64,000 nucleotides of DNA from Vicinamibacterales bacterium (GTDB lineage: Bacteria; Acidobacteriota; Vicinamibacteria; Vicinamibacterales; UBA2999). The stretch covers positions 1 through 64,000 of the forward strand of contig JAUXWO010000123.1 of assembly GCA_030680175.1 (NCBI GenBank). The letters are read 5' to 3'. The position numbers and the translations under genes were made by a program. Each line of letters starts with the position of its first letter. Within the stretch, counting starts at the first letter, position 1. Positions 1-9,088 of this stretch are shown here, in pieces. The notes below the pieces were generated by a model, which saw nothing but the letters and a program-made list of their open reading frames with translations, had not been told where the DNA came from and made no database searches.

Positions 1-770
1 GCCGGGGCGCCCGGGCCCGGCGTGTCCTCCACCGCGCCGTCCGCGCCGCGTTCGCAGAGGTCGACGACGGCACGCCGGTGATGCGCGAGGCCGCCGTAGC
101 GCGCCAGCATCGCCAGGGCCTCACGCCACGTCGTGGCATCGGGCACGCCTGGGCCCGATCCGATCACGCTGAGATCGTCGCCGACGACATCGGACACCGC
201 GAGGGTGAGGGTCTGCCCCCGGCACGCCGCGGCCAGCCGCCCGCCCTTGAGCGCTGACAGGTGCTTGCGCACCGTGTTGAGCGCGGTGATATCGGCGCCG
301 GCCTCCATCAACGTGCGCCCCGTGTGCTGCTTGTCGTCGAGCGTGATCCCGTCCAGCGGGCACGCCAGCAGCGCCGATGCGCCGCCGGAGAGCAGGATCA
401 CCAGCGTCTCGTCCGCGCCGACGGCGCGCGCGGCCTCGAGGGCCTCGCGGCCCGCGACGACGCTGCGCGCGTCCGGCGTCGGATGCCCCGTCTCGTGCCA
501 CGTCACGACCGCCGGCAGTGTCAGGTGCCGGTGTGAGCCCACCGCCAGCACGGCCCCGAACGGTGCGCGGCAGCGCGCGACGAACGCGGCCACCATGGGC
601 GCGGCCGCCTTGCCGGCCGCAATCACGTGCACACGGCGCACGCCAAGGGCCGCGTCGAGGTCGTGGTGGTCGAAGCTCTGGGTGACGAGGGGTCCGGCTG
701 CCGCCGCCGCAATGCCGGCGTCGACCACGGCCCGAAGGTCGTGCCGCAGGGTCGAGAGCGACGGGGTCAG
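1..770 (-). CDS. Glycerate 2-kinase, MOFRL/DUF4147 family (3' part beyond window)
   Basis: An uninterrupted minus-strand frame runs from about 770 to the window edge, giving roughly 256 residues of a protein usually near 430. Family hallmarks are visible in order: a glycine-rich LSGGASALL loop, the block LNTVRKHLSALKGGRLA and SDVVGDDLSVIGSGP. These match the N-terminal domain of glycerate kinases that make 2-phosphoglycerate from glycerate. The C-terminal MOFRL domain lies outside the window. The start is uncertain: a CTG at 770 would overlap the upstream stop as CTGA, and the first GTG is at 728. The gene follows the small unknown gene with an overlap, so both are probably co-transcribed. 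Family assignment is firm; the exact substrate is inferred. Confidence 0.85.
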   Translation of the reverse strand, partial: MTPSLSTLRHDLRAVVDAGIAAAAAGPLVTQSFDHHDLDAALGVRRVHVIAAGKAAAPMVAAFVARCRAPFGAVLAVGSHRHLTLPAVVTWHETGHPTPDARSVVAGREALEAARAVGADETLVILLSGGASALLACPLDGITLDDKQHTGRTLMEAGADITALNTVRKHLSALKGGRLAAACRGQTLTLAVSDVVGDDLSVIGSGPGVPDATTWREALAMLARYGGLAHHRRAVVDLCERGADGAVEDTPGPGAP

Positions 771-1072
771 TGGACCTTGTAGGAATCGGACCAGGTCGAC
801 AGCCCGGTCACGACGTCGAACTCACGCAGCAACCGCGCCATCACCTCGTCGGCATTCGCCGAGGCGGACAGCGTGTCCACCTGCGCGATGATGCGCATCA
901 GCGCACACTCCACGTCGGAGATGACCGACGCGGAGAAATACTCGCGCTGCCGTTGCAGGCACTTGTGATGCTTGATGAATTCTTCGCGGTAGAAGTCGCT
1001 CAGGGCGAACGACGAAGGGGGGATCGGACCGGCCGAGAGGAAGCGCCGCAGTCGGTTGCTAGGCCTATGCAT
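767..1072 (-). CDS. Small hypothetical protein (101 aa)
   Basis: No family recognised. The product is soluble, without signal peptide or membrane segment, and begins MHRPSNRLRRFL. It contains a basic N-terminus, a His/Lys/Cys patch (EFIKHHKCLQRQREYF) and a helical C-terminal half. ATG 1072 is chosen over upstream in-frame starts because AGGTGG precedes it and a good sigma-70-like promoter (TTGACA, 18 bp, TACACT) lies at 1085-1114, inside the longer frame. The stop codon overlaps the beginning of the glycerate kinase frame, suggesting translational coupling. Confidence 0.6.
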   Translation of the reverse strand: MHRPSNRLRRFLSAGPIPPSSFALSDFYREEFIKHHKCLQRQREYFSASVISDVECALMRIIAQVDTLSASANADEVMARLLREFDVVTGLSTWSDSYKVH

Positions 1073-1084
1073 GTTCCACCTCGC

Positions 1085-1114
1085 AGTGTAGGCAGGACCG
1101 CCGACGCCTGTCAA
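1085..1114 (-). promoter_or_regulatory. Sigma-70-like promoter
   Basis: On the minus strand TTGACA (1114-1109) is followed after 18 bp by TACACT (1090-1085). Transcription would begin close to 1078, only a few bases ahead of ATG 1072. It likely drives the small gene and the glycerate kinase. Confidence 0.6.
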
Positions 1115-1210
1115 CCCGCGACGGCCCCCGGGCGTTGAACGTTCGTTCATTCACGCGGCACGCCCGACGCGCCCCCCGTGGCCCACCGCGCGCGGCGGCA
1201 GCGTCCGCCA

Positions 1211-2092
1211 TCAGCGTGCCCCGCGCGAGGCGACCATCCCCGCGAGCGCGCCCACGACGAGGCCGGCGAGGATCAGGCTCAGGGCCTGCCAGGCCGACAG
1301 GAACGCGATCGCGCCGGTGCCCGCCAGCGCCTGCCACGTCAGGCCGAGCCCCGCGCCCGCCGCCATGTGCCCGCCCCACAGCACCACCAGCGCCAGCGTC
1401 GCCCCCAGCCCTCCCTGCAGCGTGCCCTCGACGATGAAGGGCCCGCGCAGATACGCGTACGGCGCGCCGACGAGCAGCATGATGTCGATCTCATCACGAC
1501 GGGCCTGCAGGGAGAGGCGCACGACCGCCATCACCGTCAGGGCCGCGCCGAGGACGAGCACGAGGGCCACGGCGAGCCCGGCCACGCGGACCCCGGCGAC
1601 CAGCGCGGACAGGCGCGACAGCCAGCGCCGGTCGTACCGCACGTCGGCGACCGAGGGATCGCCCTCCATCGCCGCGGCAATCGCGCCCGCATCGTCCGCC
1701 CCGCCGTCGCGGAGCCGCACCTCGAACGAGGCCGGGAACGGGTTCTCCTCGAGCGCCTCGGCGACGTCGGCGAGCTCCGGGAAGTCGCGCTGGAAGCGCC
1801 CGCGCGCCTGGGCCTTCGAGATGAACTCGACCCCGGCGACCGCCGGGTCCCCGGCGAGCCGCTCCGCCATGCGGTCGCGCGCCTCGTCATCGGTCTCGTC
1901 GTGCAGATAGATCGACAGCTCCGCCGATGACGCCCAGTCCTCGACCACGCGCTGCAGGTTCGTGAGGACGAGCAGGAAGCCGCCGAGGACGAAGAACGCG
2001 ACGCCGATCGTCGCCGTCGCCATGAGGGCGGTGCGGCCCGCGCGCCCCAGGCTGACGAGCGCTTCGTCGAGTGCGTAGCGGAGGGCCCTCAT
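1211..2092 (-). CDS. ftsX: Cell division ABC transporter permease FtsX
   Basis: FtsX is the membrane partner of FtsE; the pair sits at the divisome and activates septal peptidoglycan hydrolases through the extracytoplasmic domain. The 293-aa product has a first membrane segment around residues 22-43, an extracytoplasmic region of about 120 residues with the typical ELSIYLHDE start and FISKAQA block, then three further hydrophobic segments. Length is normal for the family. Its ATG overlaps the ftsE stop by 4 nt (ATGA), the usual ftsE-ftsX arrangement. No hydrolase gene with coiled coil lies directly downstream. Confidence 0.93.
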   Translation of the reverse strand: MRALRYALDEALVSLGRAGRTALMATATIGVAFFVLGGFLLVLTNLQRVVEDWASSAELSIYLHDETDDEARDRMAERLAGDPAVAGVEFISKAQARGRFQRDFPELADVAEALEENPFPASFEVRLRDGGADDAGAIAAAMEGDPSVADVRYDRRWLSRLSALVAGVRVAGLAVALVLVLGAALTVMAVVRLSLQARRDEIDIMLLVGAPYAYLRGPFIVEGTLQGGLGATLALVVLWGGHMAAGAGLGLTWQALAGTGAIAFLSAWQALSLILAGLVVGALAGMVASRGAR

Positions 2093-2748
2093 GCCGGGGC
2101 CCCGGCCTGGCCGTGCTCGAGGTGCACGACGCGGCGCCCCGTCAGCGTGATGAGGCTCCGGTCGTGGGTCGCCACGAGCACGGTGGTCCCCGACGCGTTG
2201 ATGTCGCGGAAGAGGGTCATGATCTCGACCGACAGATCGGGATCGAGATTGCCGGTCGGCTCGTCTGCCAGAATCAGCGAGGGCTCGTTGGCCAGGGCAC
2301 GCGCAATCGCCACGCGCTGCTGCTCCCCGCCCGAGAGTTCGGCCGGATACGCCTGCAGCCGATGCTGCAGGCCCACCTGCTTGAGCACCTGGTAGGTCCG
2401 GCGCCGCTGCACCTCGACCGGCGTGCCGAGCACGCGCATCACGAACGACACGTTCTCGAAGACGGTCTTGCGCGGAACGAGCTTGAAGTCCTGGAACACG
2501 AAGCCGACGCTGCGGCGGTAGGCCTGCACCTCCGCGGCGGTCAGCCGCGCGAGGTTCCGGCCGCCGACGGTCACCTCGCCCTCGGTGGGGCGCTCCTGGA
2601 CCAGCAGCAGGCGCAGCAGCGTCGTCTTGCCCGCACCGCTCGGCCCGGTGAGGAACACGAACTCGCCCTTGTCGATCGTGAGCGTCAGGTCGCGCAGCGC
2701 GTAGACGCCGCGCCCGTACGTCTTGCTGAGCCCCCGGGTCTCGATCAC
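2089..2748 (-). CDS. ftsE: Cell division ATP-binding protein FtsE
   Basis: A compact 219-aa ABC ATPase with Walker A GPSGAGKTT at about 35-43, Q-loop FQDFKL near 86, signature LSGGEQQR near 138, Walker B LILADEP near 158 and the switch histidine in ATHD near 195. With FtsX it couples ATP hydrolysis to control of cell-wall hydrolysis at the septum. The start is GTG 2748. There is no ribosome binding site; TACACT lies 6 bp upstream, so the mRNA may be leaderless. The gene is first in an ftsE-ftsX unit. Confidence 0.95.
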   Translation of the reverse strand: MIETRGLSKTYGRGVYALRDLTLTIDKGEFVFLTGPSGAGKTTLLRLLLVQERPTEGEVTVGGRNLARLTAAEVQAYRRSVGFVFQDFKLVPRKTVFENVSFVMRVLGTPVEVQRRRTYQVLKQVGLQHRLQAYPAELSGGEQQRVAIARALANEPSLILADEPTGNLDPDLSVEIMTLFRDINASGTTVLVATHDRSLITLTGRRVVHLEHGQAGAPA

Positions 2749-2754
2749 GATGCG

Positions 2755-2760
2755 AGTGTA
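2755..2760 (-). promoter_or_regulatory. -10 element abutting ftsE start (leaderless)
   Basis: TACACT on the minus strand lies 6 bp upstream of GTG 2748, so transcription would start at or next to the start codon. No clear -35 box is seen. Confidence 0.45.
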
Positions 2761-2823
2761 TCCAATCCGTGTGGGTTTCGTGGCCGGAAATGCGCGGCGG
2801 TGCGCCGCGCCCGGGCGCCGGCC

Positions 2824-5211
2824 TCAGCGTCCCGGCGCGTAGCCGGTCAACAGCACGAGCATGCGCCCGAAGCCGGCGTTCACTTCGATGCGGACCGGGA
2901 CACGACGGTCATCGGCCGACATCCAGAGCGTGACGTCGAGCGGTGTGCGCCGCTCGACGAGGCGCTCGAGCCGCGGCCGGAGCCGCCACGTGTCGATCTG
3001 GCCGCCCTCGTGCGCGATCGTCTCCCGTCCCTCGACGGCCAGCACGAGGGTCTGACCGCGGCCGGCCTCGTTGATCGGCACGCGCACCTCGACGCCCGGG
3101 GTGAACGTCAGCGTCCGCACGTAGAAGAACGCCGTCAGCGCGTCGCGGGCCCCGGCGGCCAGCGGCAGGCTGACGGCGCCGTCGAGGCGCGCGGCCGCCT
3201 CCGTCTCGCCCACCGTGACACGGCGGGCGGCGTGGTCGTACACGTAGGCGCGATCGAACGCCCGCCGTCCTTCCCGGATCTCGCGCGCGTGCACCGTCGG
3301 CAGCAGCGCCTCGTCGGCCTCCGTCGTGAACCGGTCCTCCGCTTCGAAGAACGGCGCCAGCCACTCGGCGGTCTCGACCGCCGCCGTGAACCGGTACGGC
3401 GCGTCCTCGACCTCGACCACCACGGTGCCCGCCGGCACGTCCATGGGTCCGCTTTCCCAGGTCACCTCGAACGTCACCATCTCCCCGGGGCTGAACGGAC
3501 GCGGACCCGGCGGCGGCGCGAGCACTTCGGCCGCCGCGGCCAGCGCCGCCTCGGCGTCGGGCGTCCAGCGCAGCTCGTAGACCACGGCCTCGTCGAAGCG
3601 CGCGCGCTCCACAAGCGGCGAGTGCAGGGTGCCGGCGCCGCCCACCGGCGCCGGCGCGACGACGAACGTGACGCCGATCTCGCGGAGCGCAGCGAGGGCG
3701 ACGGGGGCCGGGAACGCCGCCATCGACTCGACCAGCGCCGAGTAGAACGGCGGACGCTGCCCGCTGTAGCCGTTCACCAGCGCCCGTCCGTGCTCGAGCG
3801 ACTGCACCATCGCCGGCGTGTTGCCGGCATCATCGTCGAGCGGCAGGTGCAGCACCGCGCCGGGCTCCGGTGCGGACTTCAACCACTGCCCCACCGGGGT
3901 CTCCCGCGGCGGCGCCACGGCGAACGACAGGCCGCCGTTGGCGTACTCCGCCAGCACGAGCACCGCGAGCGCGACCGCGGCGACCTGCCGGGCGCGCCCG
4001 GCCCGCGCGAGCACCGTGCGCGTGCCGAACGCCGCGAGCAGGGCGAGCCCGGCGGTCGCGATTACCGCGAACCGCGCGGGCGCGCGCACGGCCTGGAAGC
4101 CGAACACGTGGTCGTGCAGCGCCGCATACAGCGTCCGCGCGCCTTCGGGGCCGAGCGAGAGCACGCCACCTGTCACGACGAGCGCGAGGGCCGACACGAC
4201 GGCGGGATGGCCCTCGCGGCGCCAGGCGCCGGCGACCCCGGCCAGCCCCAGGACCAGCAGCACGATGCCGGGGAACAGCTGATGCTCAACACCGGATCGG
4301 TCGCGGGCGCCGGCCGCGGGCGGCCGCGGGGCGAGCAGGCCCGTCCTCCCGTAGAGCAGGTTGTCCGGCGGCACCTGGATGTAGCTGACGGGGCCGGCCG
4401 CGTGGTTCGCCGCTTCGTACAGGGACCGGCCGAAGCCGCCCTCCCGCGCCGACTGCAGGTACGGCCACAGCACCGGCGCCACGAGGAGGCTCCCGACCGC
4501 CGCCGCGAGCGCCACCTGCGCCCACAGCCGCCGCGCGCGCGCCTGCCCCGTCGTCCACGCGAGCACCGGCGTGGCGACGGCCAGGACCACGGCGGTCATC
4601 ACGCCGTAGTACACCGAGGCAATCGCCTGCAGTCCGGCCACGACGCCGAGCGCCGCCGCGCGGCCCGCGCCGGGCCGGGCGACGAGGCGATGCAGGCACA
4701 GGAGCGCGAGCGGCAGGAAGTACAGCGCCTGCAACTGCAGGTGCAGAAGGTGGGCGGTGCGGTACGGCCAGACGGCCCACGCGAGCCCCGCCACAATCGC
4801 GCCGGCCGTCGATCCGGTCACGCCGCGGGCCAGCGCGTACATCGCCAGGCCGCTCGCGGCCATCGAGATCAGCAGCAGCACGTTGTAGCAGAGCACCACG
4901 TCGCCGGTCGCCGCGTAGAGCGGCGCCAGCACGAGCGCCGGGAGCAGCAGGTGATCCGAGTACGTGAGCGTGCCCGTGGCGGGATGGAAGATGTTGGCGT
5001 CGAACGCGCGGCCCGACAGCACGCCCAGCGGATCAGTCGTCCACTGCTCGAGGCCCCACCCGAGGATCCACAGGTTGAGGTACGGATCGCCCGGCCCGGC
5101 CAGCGCCCCGAGATGGGTCGTCATCTGCGTGGCGAGGGGCCAGGTGACGATCACCGCGGCCGCGGTGAAGAGCGCCACGAGCGCGACGGCGCGGGGCAAC
5201 GCCGCTGGCAT
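2824..5211 (-). CDS. Polytopic membrane protein with C-terminal DUF3108 domain
   Basis: The 795-aa product has about ten hydrophobic segments over residues 5-430, with a first-loop GDPYLNLWILGW block. This resembles the acidic first loop of GT-C type membrane glycosyltransferases or YfhO-like proteins. Residues 430-570 form a soluble region. From about residue 570 (PRPFSPGEMVTFEVTW) to the end the sequence looks like a DUF3108 domain, normally a separate exported protein: beta-rich, with FFYVRTL and a closing VPVRIEVNAGFG block. The two halves are in one open frame without a stop. It lies 7 bp after gatB and is probably co-transcribed. Substrate unknown; the glycosyltransferase link is inference. 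Confidence 0.75.
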   Translation of the reverse strand: MPAALPRAVALVALFTAAAVIVTWPLATQMTTHLGALAGPGDPYLNLWILGWGLEQWTTDPLGVLSGRAFDANIFHPATGTLTYSDHLLLPALVLAPLYAATGDVVLCYNVLLLISMAASGLAMYALARGVTGSTAGAIVAGLAWAVWPYRTAHLLHLQLQALYFLPLALLCLHRLVARPGAGRAAALGVVAGLQAIASVYYGVMTAVVLAVATPVLAWTTGQARARRLWAQVALAAAVGSLLVAPVLWPYLQSAREGGFGRSLYEAANHAAGPVSYIQVPPDNLLYGRTGLLAPRPPAAGARDRSGVEHQLFPGIVLLVLGLAGVAGAWRREGHPAVVSALALVVTGGVLSLGPEGARTLYAALHDHVFGFQAVRAPARFAVIATAGLALLAAFGTRTVLARAGRARQVAAVALAVLVLAEYANGGLSFAVAPPRETPVGQWLKSAPEPGAVLHLPLDDDAGNTPAMVQSLEHGRALVNGYSGQRPPFYSALVESMAAFPAPVALAALREIGVTFVVAPAPVGGAGTLHSPLVERARFDEAVVYELRWTPDAEAALAAAAEVLAPPPGPRPFSPGEMVTFEVTWESGPMDVPAGTVVVEVEDAPYRFTAAVETAEWLAPFFEAEDRFTTEADEALLPTVHAREIREGRRAFDRAYVYDHAARRVTVGETEAAARLDGAVSLPLAAGARDALTAFFYVRTLTFTPGVEVRVPINEAGRGQTLVLAVEGRETIAHEGGQIDTWRLRPRLERLVERRTPLDVTLWMSADDRRVPVRIEVNAGFGRMLVLLTGYAPGR

Positions 5212-5218
5212 GACGGCC

Positions 5219-6664
5219 TCAGCCGATCAGGCGCCGGACCAGGTCCGTGACCCGTGTGGGGTCCGCCTTGCCCGCGGTCGCCTTCATGACCTGCCCCACG
5301 AGGAACTGGAGTTTCTTGTCCTTGCCGGCGCGCACCTCGGCGACGACGGCGGCGTGCGCCTCGAGGACGCTCGCCACGACCGGCTCGAGGCTCGAATCGT
5401 CGGAGATCTGGCGCAGCCCGCCCGCGTCCACAATCGCGGCCGCCTCCTGCCCCGTCTCACACATCGTCTCGAAGACGCCCTTGGCGACGCTGCTGCTGAT
5501 CGCGCCCTCTTCGGCGAGGCGGATCAGCCCGCCGAGGGCCTCGGGCGTCACCGGGATGCGGCTGATGTCGACGCCGGTGTCCTTCATCCGCCGCAGGACC
5601 TCGCCCATGACCCAGTTGCTGGCCGCCTTGGCGTGGCCGGATGCGGCCGCCGCGGCCTCGAAGTAGTCGGCGATGCCGCGGGTCTGCGTCAGGAGGTCGG
5701 CGTCATAGGCCGGCAGGCCGTACGCGGCCACGAACCGCTGGCGCCGGGCCTCGGGCAGCTCCGGCAGCGTCGCCGCGATCGCGGCGCGCCGGGCCTCGTC
5801 GACGGCCACCGGCGGCAGATCCGGATCCGGGAAGTACCGATAGTCGTGCGCCTCTTCCTTGCTGCGCATCGAGAAGGTGCGCCCCTGCGCCGAGTCGAAG
5901 AGCCGCGTCTCCTGCACGACGCGGCCGCCGTGTTCGACGACGTCGATCTGCCGGGTGATCTCGTATTCGAGGGCCTTCTGCAGGTAGCGGAAGGAGTTGA
6001 CGTTCTTGACCTCGGCCTTGGTGCCGAGCGCGGCCTGTCCGACGGGGCGGATCGACACGTTGGCGTCGCAGCGGAGGCTGCCCTCCTCCATGTTGCCGTC
6101 GTTGACGCCGAGCCACAGCAGGATCTGGCGCAGCTTCTCGAAGAAGGCGGCGGCCTCGCCGGCCGAGCGCAGGTCGGGCTCGGAGACGATCTCGATGAGC
6201 GGCACGCCGGCGCGGTTGTAGTCGACGTAGGTCCGGCGGTCGGAGTCGGCAAACCCCTCGTGGAGCGACTTGCCCGCATCCTCTTCCATGTGGATGCGCG
6301 TGAGCCGCACGAACGTCGTCTGGCCGCCGGCCTCGACGTCCACGCCGCCGCCGAGGGCCAGCGGCTGCTCGTACTGCGAAATCTGGTAGCCCTTCGGCAG
6401 GTCCGGATAGAAGTAGTTCTTGCGCGCGAAGACGGAGCGCGGCTGCACGTCGCAGCCGAGCGCGAGCGCCGCGGCGACGGCGAGGTCCACCGCGCGGCGG
6501 TTGAGGACGGGCAGCGCGCCCGGCAGGCCGAGGCACACCGGGCACACGTGCGTGTTCGGCGGCGCCCCGAACGAGGTGGGGCACCCGCAGAAGATCTTCG
6601 TCTCGGTCTGCAGCTGCGCGTGGATCTCGAGGCCGATGACGGCCTCGAAGGCGGACGCGCCCAT
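5219..6664 (-). CDS. gatB: Asp/Glu-tRNA(Asn/Gln) amidotransferase subunit B
   Basis: GatB binds misacylated Glu-tRNA(Gln) or Asp-tRNA(Asn) and phosphorylates the side chain before amidation by GatA. The 481-aa frame shows the GLEIHAQL N-terminus, the cysteine set CGCP...CPVCLG used for zinc, RKNYFYPDLPKGYQISQYEQP, and the helical and YqeY-like C-terminal tail ending in the typical KADPTRVTDLVRRLIG pattern. ATG 6664 is preferred to two GTG codons at 6670 and 6667. gatA and gatC are not nearby. It lies 28 bp downstream of pckA on the same strand. Confidence 0.97.
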   Translation of the reverse strand: MGASAFEAVIGLEIHAQLQTETKIFCGCPTSFGAPPNTHVCPVCLGLPGALPVLNRRAVDLAVAAALALGCDVQPRSVFARKNYFYPDLPKGYQISQYEQPLALGGGVDVEAGGQTTFVRLTRIHMEEDAGKSLHEGFADSDRRTYVDYNRAGVPLIEIVSEPDLRSAGEAAAFFEKLRQILLWLGVNDGNMEEGSLRCDANVSIRPVGQAALGTKAEVKNVNSFRYLQKALEYEITRQIDVVEHGGRVVQETRLFDSAQGRTFSMRSKEEAHDYRYFPDPDLPPVAVDEARRAAIAATLPELPEARRQRFVAAYGLPAYDADLLTQTRGIADYFEAAAAASGHAKAASNWVMGEVLRRMKDTGVDISRIPVTPEALGGLIRLAEEGAISSSVAKGVFETMCETGQEAAAIVDAGGLRQISDDSSLEPVVASVLEAHAAVVAEVRAGKDKKLQFLVGQVMKATAGKADPTRVTDLVRRLIG

Positions 6665-6692
6665 CACCACGAACCCGTGTGCGATCCGCGCG

Positions 6693-8291
6693 TCACGCGC
6701 GCGGGCCCGCGGCCACGACCGCGCGGTCGACGTCGCCCTCGAAGGCCGCGAAGTTGTCGACGAACATCTTCGCGAGCTTCGCCGCCTGCGTGTCGTAGGC
6801 CTCCCGCTCGGCCCACGTGCCCCGCGGGTCGAGCACCTCGTCCGGCACCCCCGGACAGGTGGCCGGGACGTCCACGTTGAACACGGGGTGGCGATGGTAG
6901 GCGACGGCGTCGAGCGCGCCCGAGAGCGCGGCCCGGATCATCGCGCGCGTGTGCGCGATCTTCATGCGCGACCCGACGCCGTAGGGCCCGCCGGTCCAGC
7001 CGGTGTTCACCAGCCAGACACGCGCCTGGTGCGTCGCGATCTTCTCGCCGAGCATCCGCGCGTACACGTTCGGGTTGAGCGGCAGGAACGGGGCGCCGAA
7101 GCACGTGCTGAAGGTCGCGCTCGGCTCGGTCACGCCCTTCTCGGTGCCCGCCACCTTCGCGGTGTAGCCGGACAGGAAGTGGTACATCGCGCCCTCGGCC
7201 GTGAGCCGCGCGATGGGCGGCAGCACCCCGAACGCGTCGGCCGTCAGCATCACGATGTTGCGGGGATGGCCGCCGCGGCCCGCGGGCACGGCGTTGCTGA
7301 TGAAGTCGATCGGATAGGCGCCGCGCGTGTTCTCGGTCAGCGCGTCGCTGTCGAGGTCGAGCGCCCGCGTGTGCTCGTCCATCACCACGTTCTCGAGCAC
7401 CGTGCCGAACCGGCGCGTCGTCGCATGGATCTGCGGCTCGGCCTCCGCCGAGAGGCGGATCATCTTCGCGTAGCAGCCGCCCTCGAAGTTGAAGACGCCG
7501 GTGTCGCTCCAGCCATGCTCGTCGTCGCCGATGAGCGCGCGATCCGGATCGCTCGAGAGCGTCGTCTTGCCCGTGCCGGACAGGCCGAAGAACAGCGCCG
7601 TGTCGCCGTCGGGGCCGATGTTCGCCGAGCAGTGCATCGAGAGCACCTTGCGGAGCGGCAGCAGGTAGTTGAGGACGGTGAAGATGGACTTCTTGTTCTC
7701 GCCGCCGTAGCTCGTGCCGCCGATCAGCACCTCGCGGGTCGCCACGTTCAACGCGATGACGACCGTCGAGCGCGTGCCGTGCCGCGCGGGGTCCGCCTGG
7801 AACGACGGCGCGCAGATCACGGTGAACTCCGGCACGTGCGCCTCGCGCTCCCGGGCGGGCGGCACGATGAAGAGGTTCTGCACGAAGAGGCTCTGCCACG
7901 CCAGCTCGCTGACGAAGCGCACGGGCAGCCGGTAGGCGGGGTCCGCTCCGGCATACAGGTCCTGCACGAACAGGGTCTTGTCCCCGAGGTGCGCGACCAG
8001 GTCCTGGCGGAGGGCGGCGAAATGCTCCGGCGACATCGGCCGGTTCACCTTGCCCCAGTGCACGTGGGCCTCGCTCGAGGGCTCCTTGACCACGAACTTG
8101 TCGTTGGGCGACCGTCCGGTGTGCGCGCCCGTGCGGCACACCAGCGGGCCGCCCTCGGCCAGGCCCGCTTCCCCGCGGCGGATCGCGTGCTCATAGAGCG
8201 CCGCCGGAGTCAGATTCCAGTGAAGGTCGCCGGTCGTCGTGATGCCGTGCTCCGCCAGTCCCCTGGCGTGTGCGGCGTTCGTGGTGCTCAT
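6693..8291 (-). CDS. pckA: Phosphoenolpyruvate carboxykinase (ATP)
   Basis: ATP-dependent PEPCK interconverts oxaloacetate and PEP for gluconeogenesis. The 532-aa length is typical. Visible motifs are [14 protein letters not shown] (substrate arginine, about 53-65), [12 protein letters not shown] (metal-binding lysine region, about 191-202), P-loop GLSGTGKTT (236-244) and the kinase-2 aspartates in IGDDEHGWS (254-262). ATG 8291 is chosen because GGGGAG precedes it and the longer frame would start inside the promoter. A TTGACT-19-TACGAT promoter lies at 8337-8367. Confidence 0.97.
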   Translation of the reverse strand: MSTTNAAHARGLAEHGITTTGDLHWNLTPAALYEHAIRRGEAGLAEGGPLVCRTGAHTGRSPNDKFVVKEPSSEAHVHWGKVNRPMSPEHFAALRQDLVAHLGDKTLFVQDLYAGADPAYRLPVRFVSELAWQSLFVQNLFIVPPAREREAHVPEFTVICAPSFQADPARHGTRSTVVIALNVATREVLIGGTSYGGENKKSIFTVLNYLLPLRKVLSMHCSANIGPDGDTALFFGLSGTGKTTLSSDPDRALIGDDEHGWSDTGVFNFEGGCYAKMIRLSAEAEPQIHATTRRFGTVLENVVMDEHTRALDLDSDALTENTRGAYPIDFISNAVPAGRGGHPRNIVMLTADAFGVLPPIARLTAEGAMYHFLSGYTAKVAGTEKGVTEPSATFSTCFGAPFLPLNPNVYARMLGEKIATHQARVWLVNTGWTGGPYGVGSRMKIAHTRAMIRAALSGALDAVAYHRHPVFNVDVPATCPGVPDEVLDPRGTWAEREAYDTQAAKLAKMFVDNFAAFEGDVDRAVVAAGPRA

Positions 8292-8336
8292 GAATGCTCC
8301 CCGCTCCGGCCTGCCTCGGCCGCAGCAAATCACGGG

Positions 8337-8367
8337 ATCGTAGCAGACCACAGTCGGGCTAAGTCAA
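8337..8367 (-). promoter_or_regulatory. Promoter of pckA
   Basis: Minus strand: TTGACT (8367-8362), 19-bp spacer, extended -10 TGCTACGAT with TACGAT at 8342-8337. The leader to ATG 8291 would be about 40 nt and contains a GGGGAG ribosome binding site. Confidence 0.55.
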
Positions 8368-8397
8368 CATCTTGGGCCGGCGGGTCCCTCCGCCTGC

Positions 8398-8403
8398 TAC
8401 AAT
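8398..8403 (+). promoter_or_regulatory. Extended -10 for the sigma/anti-sigma/ispH unit
   Basis: TGCTACAAT with TACAAT at 8398-8403 is the best promoter-like signal ahead of the sigma gene. A -35 match is weak. Confidence 0.4.
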
Positions 8404-8440
8404 CCGGGTAAACGCCCGCCCCGCGGGCTCCGTAACCCAC

Positions 8441-9088
8441 ATGGCCACTACCCCGATCGTGGACGGCGCGTCGCCTCCGGAATCCACCCCCACGCTGTCG
8501 CAGGCGTCGGTCGTGGCGGCCGAGGTGAAGGCGCTGGTGACCGCGGGGGACCGCGCGGCGGCACACGACCGCTTCAACGCGCTGGTGCTGCTGCAGCAGC
8601 GGCGGGCCCTGCGGGTGGCGTACCAGTACCTGCGCGACACGGCCGATGCCGACGAAGCCGTGCAGGACGCGTTCGTGAAGGTGTTCGTGCACATCGAGCA
8701 GTACCGCGAGGGCCTGCCCTTCGAGGTGTGGTTCACGCGGATTCTCGTGAACTGCTGTCTCGACCGGCTCAAGAGCCGGTCCCGGCAGCAGCGCTGGCTG
8801 GCGGCGCCGTCGGTCGACGACGAAACCGGCGCCCGGCTCGTCGAGCAGGTCGCCAGCCCGATGCCCTCGAACGAGCATCGCCTGCTCGTCCGGGAGCGCT
8901 GGCGGCAACTGGCGGCCGCGGTGGCGGTGCTGCCGGACCGCCAGAAGCAGGTGTTTACGCTCTGTCACGTGGACGGCCGCACCCCGAGCGAGGTGGCCGA
9001 GGCCACGGGGATGAGTCCCGCGACCGTGCGGGTGCACCTGTTCCGCGCCATTCGCAAGCTGCGCGGGATGTTGGGAGAGGGACTATGA
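8441..9088 (+). CDS. ECF-family RNA polymerase sigma factor
   Basis: The 215-aa product has the two-domain layout of ECF sigma factors. A region 2 (about 57-110) contains YLRDTADADEAVQDAFVKVF and the DNA-melting segment PFEVWFTRILVNCCLDRLK. A region 4 (about 150-212) contains LPDRQKQVFTLCHVDGRTPSEVAEATGMSPATV as helix-turn-helix. ATG 8441 fits the domain boundary; the in-frame extension upstream covers the promoter. Its stop overlaps the next start (ATGA), coupling it to the anti-sigma gene, which is the standard arrangement for an ECF sigma and its regulator. The inducing signal is unknown; ispH in the same unit is noteworthy. Confidence 0.92.
   Translation: MATTPIVDGASPPESTPTLSQASVVAAEVKALVTAGDRAAAHDRFNALVLLQQRRALRVAYQYLRDTADADEAVQDAFVKVFVHIEQYREGLPFEVWFTRILVNCCLDRLKSRSRQQRWLAAPSVDDETGARLVEQVASPMPSNEHRLLVRERWRQLAAAVAVLPDRQKQVFTLCHVDGRTPSEVAEATGMSPATVRVHLFRAIRKLRGMLGEGL

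Noticed and set aside
2071-5250. A 1059-aa plus-strand open frame
   Set aside because: It lies antisense to ftsE and the DUF3108 fusion gene. Its product is an Arg/His/Gly/Pro-rich composition typical of the complementary frame in high-GC coding DNA, with no domain.
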